DNA of 11,747 nt from CAZJFC01 sp964545245 (GTDB lineage Bacteria > Pseudomonadota > Alphaproteobacteria > Rickettsiales > 21-14-0-20-44-7): NCBI GenBank assembly GCA_964545245.1, contig CAZJFC010000055.1, forward strand, positions 1 to 11,747. The letters are read 5' to 3'. Both the position numbers and the translations under genes were made by a program. Below, piece by piece: positions 6,581 through 11,747 of this stretch. Positions within the stretch are counted from its first letter, which is position 1. Each line of letters starts with the position of its first letter. The notes beneath the pieces were generated by a model. That model saw only the letters and a list, made by a program, of their open reading frames with translations. It did not search any database and was not told where the DNA came from.

Positions 6581-6607
6581 CCCCAGGCTTATGGTACATA
6601 AGAGGGG
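6581..6607 (-). promoter_or_regulatory. Hairpin sequestering the ribosome-binding site of the 344-residue gene
   Basis: CTTATG (6588-6593) and CATAAG (6597-6602) form a perfect 6-bp stem around a 3-nt loop. Outside it CCCC (6581-6584) faces GGGG (6604-6607) across a small internal loop. On the minus-strand RNA the 3' arm of the outer stem is the GGGG Shine-Dalgarno, about six nt from the ATG at 6575. When folded, the site would be masked, as in thermosensors or other cis-acting translational switches. Stem and loop are seen directly; function is inferred. Confidence 0.4.
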
Positions 6608-6659
6608 TTAATATTTGGTAATTTATTGCAGAATTTCTTTGGTTTACTAAAAAATTTTT

Positions 6660-7082
6660 CTAAATAGTGAAATCGCCCTTGTTTTTAGGCGGTGTCGCGT
6701 TTGTTTCAGCGGAATATGTCGTGCAGAGCGCTTCAATTGAGATTTTACCAAGCTCCTCAAGATATCTTTTTTCCGCCAGCTCGTGCAGTTTCAGGATATT
6801 CGCATTTCCCTTGAATCCGTTATCGACCGGGCGGATACCGCTGTAAATATCGGCAAGGGTAATGTTCCTGCGTTCTTTGGCCAATACATAACCACCCCTT
6901 GGCCCGCGCACCGAGCGGATTACGCCCTGCCGCGCAAGGATCTGGAATTCCGGCTCAAGGTAACGCTCCGGCAACCCCAGCGAACGGCATACCTCATGCC
7001 CGCGCACGGCATTCGGCTTTGCGTGCATGGCGATATAAATAACTGCTTCAATCAAGTGCAGGAATTTTGGGTTTGGTTGCAT
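6660..7082 (-). CDS. Rrf2-family winged-helix transcriptional regulator without an Fe-S cysteine triad
   Basis: A 140-residue DNA-binding protein of the Rrf2 family (IscR, NsrR, CymR, RirA relatives). The winged helix is clear: a first helix FLHLIEAVIYIAMHA (7-21), the recognition region LGLPERYLEPEFQIL (35-49), and the wing GVIRSVRGPRGGYVLAKE (53-70), followed by ITLADIYSGI (74-83). IscR-type members bind a cluster with three closely spaced cysteines after this point. Here only C32 and C120 occur, so Fe-S sensing of the IscR type is unlikely and CymR-like or other sensing is more plausible. It starts 9 nt after the dut stop and is the last gene of the coaC-pilin-coaB-dut set, in the place where E. 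coli has the TetR-type slmA. The C-terminus DFTI, after a short proline-lysine linker, is predicted flexible. Target genes are unknown; cysK is a guess. Confidence 0.9.
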   Translation of the reverse strand: MQPNPKFLHLIEAVIYIAMHAKPNAVRGHEVCRSLGLPERYLEPEFQILARQGVIRSVRGPRGGYVLAKERRNITLADIYSGIRPVDNGFKGNANILKLHELAEKRYLEELGKISIEALCTTYSAETNATPPKNKGDFTI

Positions 7083-7091
7083 AGGCTTACA

Positions 7092-7559
7092 TTATGCGGC
7101 TTTTGCGCCGGTGCCGGTTGAACCGAAACCACCCGCCCCGCGCGTTGTTTCATCAAGGTTTGTGACAAGGTTCCACTGCGCCTGGCTGACCGGCGCGATA
7201 ATCATCTGCGCGATCCTCATCCCGCGCGGGATCGTGAAATCTTCCTGACCAAGGTTAATAAGGATAACGCAGACTTCACCACGGTAATCCGCATCAATCG
7301 TGCCGGGGGTGTTCAAAACGGTAACTCCGTTCTTGAGCGCAAGGCCGGAACGCGGGCGAACCTGCGCCTCATAATTTGGCGGCAGCCCAAGCGCGATCCC
7401 GGTCGGCACCAGTTTCCTTTCGCCGGGCTTAAGGGTGATGTCGGCATCAATTGCGGCGAGCAAATCGCAGCCTGCGCTTTGCGCCGTTGCGTATTTTGGA
7501 AGGTCGAGGTTTTCGCCGTTCGGCAGGTATTTGATATTGACGTTAACGCTGTTTGTCAT
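7092..7559 (-). CDS. dut: Deoxyuridine 5'-triphosphate nucleotidohydrolase (dUTPase)
   Basis: A trimeric dUTPase of 155 residues that hydrolyses dUTP to dUMP and pyrophosphate, keeping uracil out of DNA and feeding thymidylate synthesis. All five family motifs are in order: motif 1 AQSAGCDLLA (26-35), motif 2 PRSGLA (69-74), motif 3 PGTIDADYRGE (85-95) with the catalytic aspartate D89, motif 4 RIAQMI (115-120), and the glycine-rich motif 5 RGAGGFGSTG (140-149) that closes over the active site. Length is normal. It sits 21 nt behind coaB and 9 nt before the Rrf2 regulator, preserving the dfp-dut neighbourhood known from Proteobacteria. Its uracil-control job is complementary to the base-excision glycosylase at 9672-10274, although that enzyme acts on alkylated bases. 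Confidence 0.97.
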   Translation of the reverse strand: MTNSVNVNIKYLPNGENLDLPKYATAQSAGCDLLAAIDADITLKPGERKLVPTGIALGLPPNYEAQVRPRSGLALKNGVTVLNTPGTIDADYRGEVCVILINLGQEDFTIPRGMRIAQMIIAPVSQAQWNLVTNLDETTRGAGGFGSTGTGAKAA

Positions 7560-7580
7560 AGTTACTTCCCGTGTAGTTAC

Positions 7581-8225
7581 TTAAGTTAACAGTTCAGTTT
7601 CAGTCTTATTGAAATAGTCGAGGATGAACCCGGCTATTTGTTTTGCAATCTCAGCTTTGCTGGCCCGTTCAAGCTTTTTCTCGAAGCTTTTCGTAATCAG
7701 CCAGACCTCATTCTCATCGCTGGTGAGTGCGCTTATATCATTTACTACAACTAAATCACAAGATTTTTTATTCAGTTTTTTCCTTGCGTTATCGATATGG
7801 TTATCGCTTTCGGCGGCAAAACCGACCACAACCTTGGGGCGATTGGCTGCTGTAGCCACTTTCCGCAATATGTCCGGGTTATCGACCAGTTCGATGGAAC
7901 TAAAATCCTCCTTCTTCATTTTGGCGGAGGAATAGCCTTTCGGGCGCTTATCGGCCACCGCAGCCGCAAAAACCGCAATATCCACGGGCAGCGATTTTTC
8001 GCATTCCTCAAGCATCTGCAAGGCGGATTCAACCCGTACCATCGGAGTTTTATAATGCACCTCCGCCGGGCCGGAGATAACTTTCACCTCTGCGCCAAGC
8101 TCGGCGAAAGCATGGGCAAGCGCCGCTCCCATCTTGCCGCTGGAATAATTTCCGATATAACGCACAGGGTCTATGCGTTCACGCGTTCCGCCGGAAGTTA
8201 TCAGCACTTTAAGCGGCTCTGTCAT
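7581..8225 (-). CDS. coaB: Phosphopantothenate-cysteine ligase (CoaB), separate from CoaC
   Basis: This 214-residue protein corresponds to the C-terminal half of bifunctional CoaBC (Dfp). It joins cysteine to 4'-phosphopantothenate using CTP in coenzyme A synthesis. Seen motifs are VLITSGGTRERIDPVRYIGNYSSGKMG around 8-33 with the conserved asparagine N26, FAAAVADKRPKG (86-97), the SAKMKK lysine segment (100-105) that contains the family's catalytic lysine, and VGFAAES (134-140). Its ATG overlaps the pseudopilin stop in an ATGA arrangement (8222-8225), so it is probably translated by coupling. In most bacteria this domain is fused behind CoaC in one chain. Here it is a free protein with its own start and no remnant of the CoaC domain. 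The C-terminus is complete and dut follows after 21 nt. Confidence 0.95.
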   Translation of the reverse strand: MTEPLKVLITSGGTRERIDPVRYIGNYSSGKMGAALAHAFAELGAEVKVISGPAEVHYKTPMVRVESALQMLEECEKSLPVDIAVFAAAVADKRPKGYSSAKMKKEDFSSIELVDNPDILRKVATAANRPKVVVGFAAESDNHIDNARKKLNKKSCDLVVVNDISALTSDENEVWLITKSFEKKLERASKAEIAKQIAGFILDYFNKTETELLT

Positions 8226-8977
8226 TTTGCGACCTCACCAACGGTTATGCCCAGCAGGAGATTGATCGAGCACCTTGCCGCGGTGGAATGGTTATATGCG
8301 TTACCGGCTGTCGCGCAGTGGTTATCGGCAGCGCTGGCATTGAATTCCGCACTGCTTGCAGTGACCAGCCTGCCGGATTTAGGGAAACCGTCGTCAATCT
8401 TGCTGTCAACCGGCTGCACTTCATAGGCGGTGAACGGAAGCAGGCATCCGCCGCAGGCTCCGCCCCACGTATCGACAGTGGCCTGCGGGAAACCGGAAAC
8501 CCAATAGACATTCTTACCGGTGAAATAATCGTTCAAATCCACCGGGCTGCCGACCATGATACCGACATTCCCAAAATTCCCGATCGCCGCGCGCGGGACC
8601 TGCACCCCGGCGACAATCCCCCCGGCGGTGCTGTTGCTATATTGCTCCGGCAGGAAGCCGGTCATCGAAAGGTGATACCAGTAATTTGCGTTTTCGCCCC
8701 AGAAATGGTTGTCGTCATCATTATAACCTTCAATCACGCCGTTATTGTTCCCGCGTGGCATCATCACATTCGTATCGCCGGGAAGGCTTTGGTATTTGCC
8801 GTAAAAATTGACCAGCGCGGCATCATATTCGCTTATCTGCTTCACGAATTGCTGCACTTTCGCGGAATTTATCATATTGGTGGTAACCATCACCCCGCCG
8901 ATAATCAAGCCGATGATTACCAGGACAACTGCAATTTCCACCAGTGTGAAGCCATGCTTCCGCGAATCAGGATTCAT
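8222..8977 (-). CDS. Type IV pilin-like protein / pseudopilin, inserted between coaC and coaB
   Basis: This 251-residue protein has a class III (prepilin) signal: leader MNPDSRKHG, cleavage expected after G9, then mature FTLVE with the invariant glutamate at mature position 5. A single hydrophobic helix follows to about residue 32. Downstream are FYGKYQSLPGD (58-68), typical of pseudopilins of this class, and a C-terminal block DSKIDDGFPKSGRL (191-204) recalling the conserved K-DDG stretch in alphaproteobacterial pseudopilins. The cysteines are C175, C178, C221 and C236, possibly forming disulfides. It would be processed by a PilD-type peptidase and assembled in a type II secretion or type IV pilus-like machine; none of that machinery is in the window. 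Its start overlaps the coaC end by 11 nt and its stop overlaps the coaB start by 4 nt. A coupled position inside a coenzyme A operon has no obvious functional reason. Confidence 0.88.
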   Translation of the reverse strand: MNPDSRKHGFTLVEIAVVLVIIGLIIGGVMVTTNMINSAKVQQFVKQISEYDAALVNFYGKYQSLPGDTNVMMPRGNNNGVIEGYNDDDNHFWGENANYWYHLSMTGFLPEQYSNSTAGGIVAGVQVPRAAIGNFGNVGIMVGSPVDLNDYFTGKNVYWVSGFPQATVDTWGGACGGCLLPFTAYEVQPVDSKIDDGFPKSGRLVTASSAEFNASAADNHCATAGNAYNHSTAARCSINLLLGITVGEVAK

Positions 8978-9494
8978 TCAGGATCACCTTGATAATATCA
9001 GCCACTTCGGCCATCCTGCCTTCGCCGTTTTCGCCACAGGCAAGGTCGCCTTTCCTTGGCTTGATTATATTTACACCGTCTTTTTTCAGTTGTTCAATAT
9101 TGCGTCTGGTGGCGGGTTTTTCCCACATTTCAACATTCATGGCGGGAGCGACATAAACCGGCTTGTTGGAGGCAAGCAAGGTAGTCGACGCAAGGTCATC
9201 GGCAATGCCATGCGCTATTTTCGCGATAACATCGGCGGAGGCAGGCGCAACCAGGACAATATCCGCATCGCGGGTCAAGCGGATGTGTTCCATCCCGTCT
9301 GCGTCATGCTCGCTCCATAGATGCGTATAGGTCTTTGTGCCGGAAAGGCTGGAAACCTGAAGCGCAGTCACGAAATGCGCACCGCCTTTGGTCAGGATGA
9401 CGGAAACCTCATGCCCTGCCTTCCTTAGCTCACGTATAAGCTCGCATGACTTATATGCCGCCACCGAACCGGAAATTATCAGAAGAACTTTCAT
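8967..9494 (-). CDS. coaC: Phosphopantothenoylcysteine decarboxylase (CoaC), separate from CoaB
   Basis: A flavoprotein of 175 residues that decarboxylates 4'-phosphopantothenoylcysteine to 4'-phosphopantetheine, the step after CoaB. Motifs seen are the FMN loop SGSVAAYKS (8-16), the active-site histidine H70 in MEHIRL, APASADVIAKIAHGIADDL (84-102), PAMNVEMW with N120 (117-124), and the redox/active cysteine C153 in LACGENGEGRMAE (151-163). The ATG at 9494 is preferred: AAAGGGG precedes it at good distance, and the protein then begins directly with the first Rossmann strand. A longer form from 9539 would add 15 residues absent from the family and would overlap the promoter. The protein stops cleanly at the domain boundary where other bacteria continue into CoaB. 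The pseudopilin gene starts inside its last codons. Confidence 0.95.
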   Translation of the reverse strand: MKVLLIISGSVAAYKSCELIRELRKAGHEVSVILTKGGAHFVTALQVSSLSGTKTYTHLWSEHDADGMEHIRLTRDADIVLVAPASADVIAKIAHGIADDLASTTLLASNKPVYVAPAMNVEMWEKPATRRNIEQLKKDGVNIIKPRKGDLACGENGEGRMAEVADIIKVILNES

Positions 9495-9517
9495 AAAATG
9501 CCCCTTTAATTGGGATT

Positions 9518-9546
9518 TATATACATAACCAGCTATCACGTGTCAT
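9518..9546 (-). promoter_or_regulatory. Candidate promoter of the coaC operon, -35 supplied by the palindromic repeat
   Basis: On the minus strand ATGACA (9546 to 9541), five of six to TTGACA, is followed after 17 nt by TATATA (9523 to 9518). TATAAA overlapping it would need a 19-nt spacer. The -35 is the terminal sequence of the palindrome at 9541-9617, so insertion of that element may have created or replaced the promoter. Confidence 0.35.
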
Positions 9547-9617
9547 TGCGAGCGAGCAACGTGAGCGCGGCAATCCAGCCTGGATTGCTTAGTCGGCGTT
9601 GCCTCCTCGCAATGACG
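9541..9617. repeat. MITE-like palindromic intergenic repeat (TCATTGCGAG termini)
   Basis: GTCATTGCGAG (9542-9552) is the exact inverse of CTCGCAATGAC (9606-9616). Inside, GCAACG (9556-9561) pairs with CGTTGC (9597-9602), and CAATCCA (9571-9577) pairs with TGGATTG (9581-9587) around a 3-nt tip. The whole element can fold into a long imperfect hairpin. Ends of this sequence are familiar from dispersed palindromes in Rickettsiales and many uncultured genomes. No coding frame is inside. The flanks add an outer inverted pair, 9512-9524 with 9639-9652, and a direct repeat CCCTTTAATT at 9502-9511 and 9650-9659. Confidence 0.8.
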
Positions 9618-9671
9618 TAGCTTAATGCGGATAATCAAGTATATAAACTCCCTTTAATTTGCGGCATGAGT

Positions 9672-10274
9672 CTAATACTCAACCGGGATTGGGTCAAGGC
9701 TTCGCCACAGATACCATGTCGCCACCGAACGGTATGGCCGCCACATGTCACCAAGCTCATGCGCTTTGCTGCGCGGCACGCCATAATGTTTTTCACAGGC
9801 TTTGAGCAGGCCGATATCCGCAAGCGGGAAAACATCGGGGCGCTGCAGATAGAAAATCAGGAACATTTCCGCCGTCCACTTCCCCACCCCCTTGACGCGG
9901 CAAAGCTCGCGGATGACCTCATCGTCATCATCGTGCCAGTTGCCGTCATGCGCGAGCGTAAACTCGGATATTGATTTCAGGTATTTCACCTTCTGCCCGG
10001 AAAGCCCGGCGGAGCGCAGTTTTTCATCATTCATGCGCAAAACTTCCTGCGGGTTGATTCTGCTTATCTCGCTGAACCTTGCCCAGATGGAATCCGCCGC
10101 CTTGACCGAGATCTGCTGGCCGACAACCGCGCGGGCGAGCGTGTGGAAAACATCGTCATTCACGCGGCGCAAAGCCTCGCCCTTATAGGTTTTAATAATC
10201 CCCGCCATCACCTTGTCGTTGCGGGAAAGATGTGTTTTAGCTTTTTGCCAGTAATGCGGGGTTGAGTTCTTCAT
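9672..10274 (-). CDS. alkA: DNA-3-methyladenine glycosylase II, AlkA-type HhH-GPD protein
   Basis: A 200-residue base-excision repair glycosylase that removes alkylated purines such as 3-methyladenine. The helix-hairpin-helix lies at about 126-141 (RVKGVGKWTAEMFLIF), and the catalytic aspartate is D153 in FPLADIGLL (149-157), the hallmark of the HhH-GPD superfamily. VVGQQISVKAADSIW (50-64) is the other conserved stretch. There are no C-terminal cysteines for a 4Fe-4S cluster, so it is not an endonuclease III or MutY type. It lacks the N-terminal beta domain of E. coli AlkA, which is normal for this shorter class. The ATG at 10274 with GGAAA upstream fits the family N-terminus (HYWQKAKTHL). 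The start overlaps the previous gene by 38 nt, suggesting translational coupling. Exact substrate range is not readable from the sequence. Confidence 0.92.
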   Translation of the reverse strand: MKNSTPHYWQKAKTHLSRNDKVMAGIIKTYKGEALRRVNDDVFHTLARAVVGQQISVKAADSIWARFSEISRINPQEVLRMNDEKLRSAGLSGQKVKYLKSISEFTLAHDGNWHDDDDEVIRELCRVKGVGKWTAEMFLIFYLQRPDVFPLADIGLLKACEKHYGVPRSKAHELGDMWRPYRSVATWYLWRSLDPIPVEY

Positions 10275-10851
10275 GCGCTTTCCGTTGCGCCAGTTTAAGC
10301 TCTTCCGGCTCTTTTTTCAATGGCGCATCCAGACCGCCTGATTTCGTGTCCGCCACATCCTGCACCCTTGCCGCAGTCATTTGCGGAGTTTGCAGTTCCG
10401 GTGTTTTGGCCGGGGTTAAATCCGGTGAGGTAATTGCCACCTCAATTTCCTTCCCTTCCGCTTTATCTTTGTTGAACAGCCCGAATGCATTACCGGCCTT
10501 CGCTGCCGAGAAAATGCCGAAAAAGGCCACTGCGCAACCAATAAGGCCAACCAGCCCGCGCAGGAAACCGCCGATGATCGGAACAGCGTCAAGCCCCATC
10601 AGCGGGGTTGAGAGCGCAAGGCCGAAGCCGCCGACAATCATCGCTGCCGGCATGCCATATTTCCCAAGGCTTTCACCTTGTTTTTTCAGCCATTCGCCTG
10701 CATCCTTGAGCTTATCAATGCCCAGCGCGGCGCTTGCTTTTTCCAGCGCTGCGTCTTTTGCGCCCGCAATCTTATCCTTGATGTCCCCGGCGGAGTTCCA
10801 CAGAAAATCTAAAGGTTTCAGATACCATTTTCTTTCGGAGTTTTCGCTCAT
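10237..10851 (-). CDS. Hypothetical protein with two predicted membrane helices
   Basis: I do not recognise this 204-residue protein. The N-terminal 60 residues are amphipathic and charged with Ala/Lys-rich helix character (GDIKDKIAGAKDAALEKASA, 22-41). Two hydrophobic segments follow at about 67-89 and 91-117, both rich in glycine and separated by a short turn, so a helical hairpin in the membrane is likely with both ends on the same side. The last 80 residues are hydrophilic, Pro/Thr/Lys-rich and probably disordered. The ATG at 10851 is preferred over an in-frame TTG at 10887: it has GAGG upstream, and the extra residues look non-coding. An extended -10 promoter lies 54 nt upstream. Its 3' end overlaps the glycosylase gene by 38 nt, so the two form one unit. 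Repair and membrane roles need not be related. Confidence 0.65.
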   Translation of the reverse strand: MSENSERKWYLKPLDFLWNSAGDIKDKIAGAKDAALEKASAALGIDKLKDAGEWLKKQGESLGKYGMPAAMIVGGFGLALSTPLMGLDAVPIIGGFLRGLVGLIGCAVAFFGIFSAAKAGNAFGLFNKDKAEGKEIEVAITSPDLTPAKTPELQTPQMTAARVQDVADTKSGGLDAPLKKEPEELKLAQRKAHEELNPALLAKS

Positions 10852-10904
10852 TCTGTGCCTCACAAATTCAGTGTTAGGCCCCCACAACCACAGGATAGCG
10901 CAGA

Positions 10905-10913
10905 ATTATAACA
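10905..10913 (-). promoter_or_regulatory. Extended -10 promoter of the membrane protein-alkA unit
   Basis: On the minus strand a perfect TATAAT (10910 to 10905) is preceded by TG plus one base, giving an extended -10 element. No good -35 hexamer is found at 16-18 nt, which is acceptable for extended -10 promoters. The expected start near 10898 leaves a leader of about 47 nt to the ATG at 10851. Confidence 0.45.
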
Positions 10914-10930
10914 GTTTTATGACATTAGAG

Positions 10931-11004
10931 AGTCTCTGGTCACTAGTCGCTGGTCACTGGCACTAAAGCACAAGCTAGAGACCAGAGACTAGCGACTACT
11001 GACT
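10931..11004. repeat. Inverted pair of heptamer tandem arrays (consensus RGTCNCT)
   Basis: On the plus strand four consecutive 7-mers at 10931-10958 follow RGTCNCT (for example AGTCTCT, GGTCACT, AGTCGCT). On the minus strand four more run from 11004 to 10977, three of which fit exactly and one (AGTCAGT) nearly. The two arrays are inverted with about 18 nt between them and are largely complementary, so a long hairpin can form. The right array starts 3 nt after the pntB stop, so it may also end that transcript. Confidence 0.75.
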
Positions 11005-11007
11005 CCC

Positions 11008-11747
11008 TCAAGCATGCTCAATCGCCTTCACCACTTCCTCGGTCACTTTCTTGGCGTCGCCGAACAACATTAAGGTATTGTCCTTAAAGAATAATTCGTT
11101 CTGCACACCCGCATAACCCGCCGCCATGCCGCGCTTGATGAAGAACACGGTTTTTGCCTTGTCCACCTCAAGGATCGGCATCCCAAAAATAGGCGAAGCC
11201 GGGTCGGATTTCGCTGCCGGGTTGGTGATATCATTCGCACCGATGATGAACGCAACATCCGCCTGCGCGAATTCGCGGTTGATATCCTCCATCTCGAACA
11301 CCTGGTCATAAGGCACGTTGGCCTCGGCCAGAAGCACGTTCATATGCCCCGGCATACGCCCCGCCACCGGGTGGATTGCATATTTCACATCCACGCCCTC
11401 TTTAGCCAGCAAATCCGCCATTTCACGCACCGCGTNNNNNNNNNNACCGCCATGCCATAACCCGGCACGATAATCACCGATTTCGCGTTTTTCATGATGA
11501 ACGCCGCATCTTCCGGGCTTCCGGCCTTCGCCACGCGGTCATCCACACCGCCAGTTGCCGCGCCCGCCACCTCACCGCCAAGCCCGCCGAAAATCACGTT
11601 GAATATGCTGCGGTTCATCGCCTTGCACATGATATAGGAAAGAATCGCGCCCGAAGAACCAACCAGCGCCCCGGTGATGATGAGCAAAGGGTTGCCCAGC
11701 GTGAAGCCGATGCCCGCCGCCGCCCAGCCGGAATATGAGTTGAGCAT
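11008..11747 (-). CDS. pntB: NAD(P) transhydrogenase subunit beta, C-terminal part (5' end outside window, internal gap)
   Basis: The visible part covers the last transmembrane helices and the NADP-binding domain III of PntB, which with PntA uses the proton gradient to make NADPH from NADH in the inner membrane. Clear signatures are LNSYSGWAA just inside the window edge, TGALVGSSGAILSYIMCKAMNRS (a membrane helix and loop), VIIVPGYGMA (the NADP Rossmann loop), AIHPVAGRMPGHMNVLLAEA, EDINREFAQADVAFIIGANDITNPAA and the C-terminal FFKDNTLMLFGDAKK. The Met at 11747 is internal, not the start. Ten N at 11436-11445 break the frame between GYGMA and AVREMADLL. Six codons (VAQAQH in relatives) are expected there, and the flanking bases fit them if the gap is really 14 nt. 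I therefore treat the gene as intact, with the apparent frameshift an assembly artefact. Confidence 0.95.
11436..11445. other. Assembly gap (ten N) inside pntB
   Basis: Ten unresolved bases separate GYGMA from AVREM. Reading across ten bases shifts the frame. Fourteen bases would restore it exactly, giving the expected six residues. The length is therefore probably a placeholder, and the sequence here should be regarded as a scaffold join. Confidence 0.95.

Noticed and set aside
7581..9494. coaBC pseudogene disrupted by insertion
   Set aside because: Both halves have their own starts, complete active-site motifs and clean ends, so they are functional separate genes rather than a broken fusion.
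9495..9539. Upstream ATG at 9539 for coaC
   Set aside because: It would place coding sequence over the -10 and Shine-Dalgarno region and adds residues not found before the FMN fold; AAAGGGG points to 9494.
10852..10887. Longer start (TTG at 10887) for the two-helix membrane protein
   Set aside because: No ribosome-binding site in front of it and the extra 12 residues overlap the leader; ATG at 10851 has GAGG upstream.
10931..11004. CRISPR-like array
   Set aside because: The unit is 7 bp with no spacers between copies, and no cas gene is nearby; it is a tandem/inverted repeat.
11385..11747. ATG at 11747 as a genuine gene start and a separate second gene 11008-11430
   Set aside because: The Met belongs to the LNSYSGW segment in the middle of PntB, and both frames are parts of one pntB split by the N gap.

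Overview
The window looks like part of an alphaproteobacterial chromosome, possibly from an uncultured or host-associated lineage related to Rickettsiales or Micavibrio-like groups. GC content is moderate, close to one half by eye. The gene order coaC/coaB-dut recalls the dfp-dut operon of Proteobacteria, a two-gene-style pnt transhydrogenase subunit is present, and an intergenic palindrome carries the TCATTGCGAG termini common in such genomes. The placement is an inference from gene content, not from a marker gene. A run of ten N marks an assembly gap inside pntB.

Layout, left to right. Positions 1-965 (minus) hold the enoyl-CoA hydratase half of a FadJ/FadB-type multifunctional beta-oxidation protein, cut by the window edge just after its NAD-binding loop starts. 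Next, also on minus, come a small membrane-anchored or lipoprotein-like unknown (1085-1606), a ThiF/MoeB-type E1-like adenylyltransferase without zinc cysteines (1638-2339), a solitary PemK/MazF-like toxin (2481-2825) directly behind cysK (2831-3811), and a 492-nt stretch with little certain coding capacity. The isocitrate dehydrogenase gene (4304-5536) is the only confident gene on the plus strand. It has a highly structured or operator-rich leader and a coenzyme site whose residues suggest NAD rather than NADP use.

From 9494 down to 6660 runs a tight minus-strand operon: coaC, a type IV pseudopilin gene, coaB, dut and an Rrf2-family regulator. CoaC and CoaB are normally fused in one protein (Dfp/CoaBC) followed by dut. 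Here the fusion is separated at the domain boundary by a pseudopilin gene that overlaps both neighbours. This is the most unusual arrangement in the window. Downstream of it lies a cysteine-free hydrophilic unknown (5541-6575) whose ribosome-binding site can be locked in a hairpin.

To the right are a MITE-like palindrome (9541-9617), an AlkA-type DNA glycosylase (9672-10274) overlapping an upstream unknown with two membrane segments (10237-10851), a pair of inverted heptamer arrays (10931-11004), and the 3' part of pntB (11008-11747).

Functionally these are mostly housekeeping genes: fatty acid oxidation, cysteine and coenzyme A synthesis (CysK makes the cysteine that CoaB consumes), dUTP removal, TCA cycle, NADPH supply and base-excision repair. 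If the isocitrate dehydrogenase makes NADH, as its residues suggest, PntAB would be a natural NADPH source. That link is an inference.
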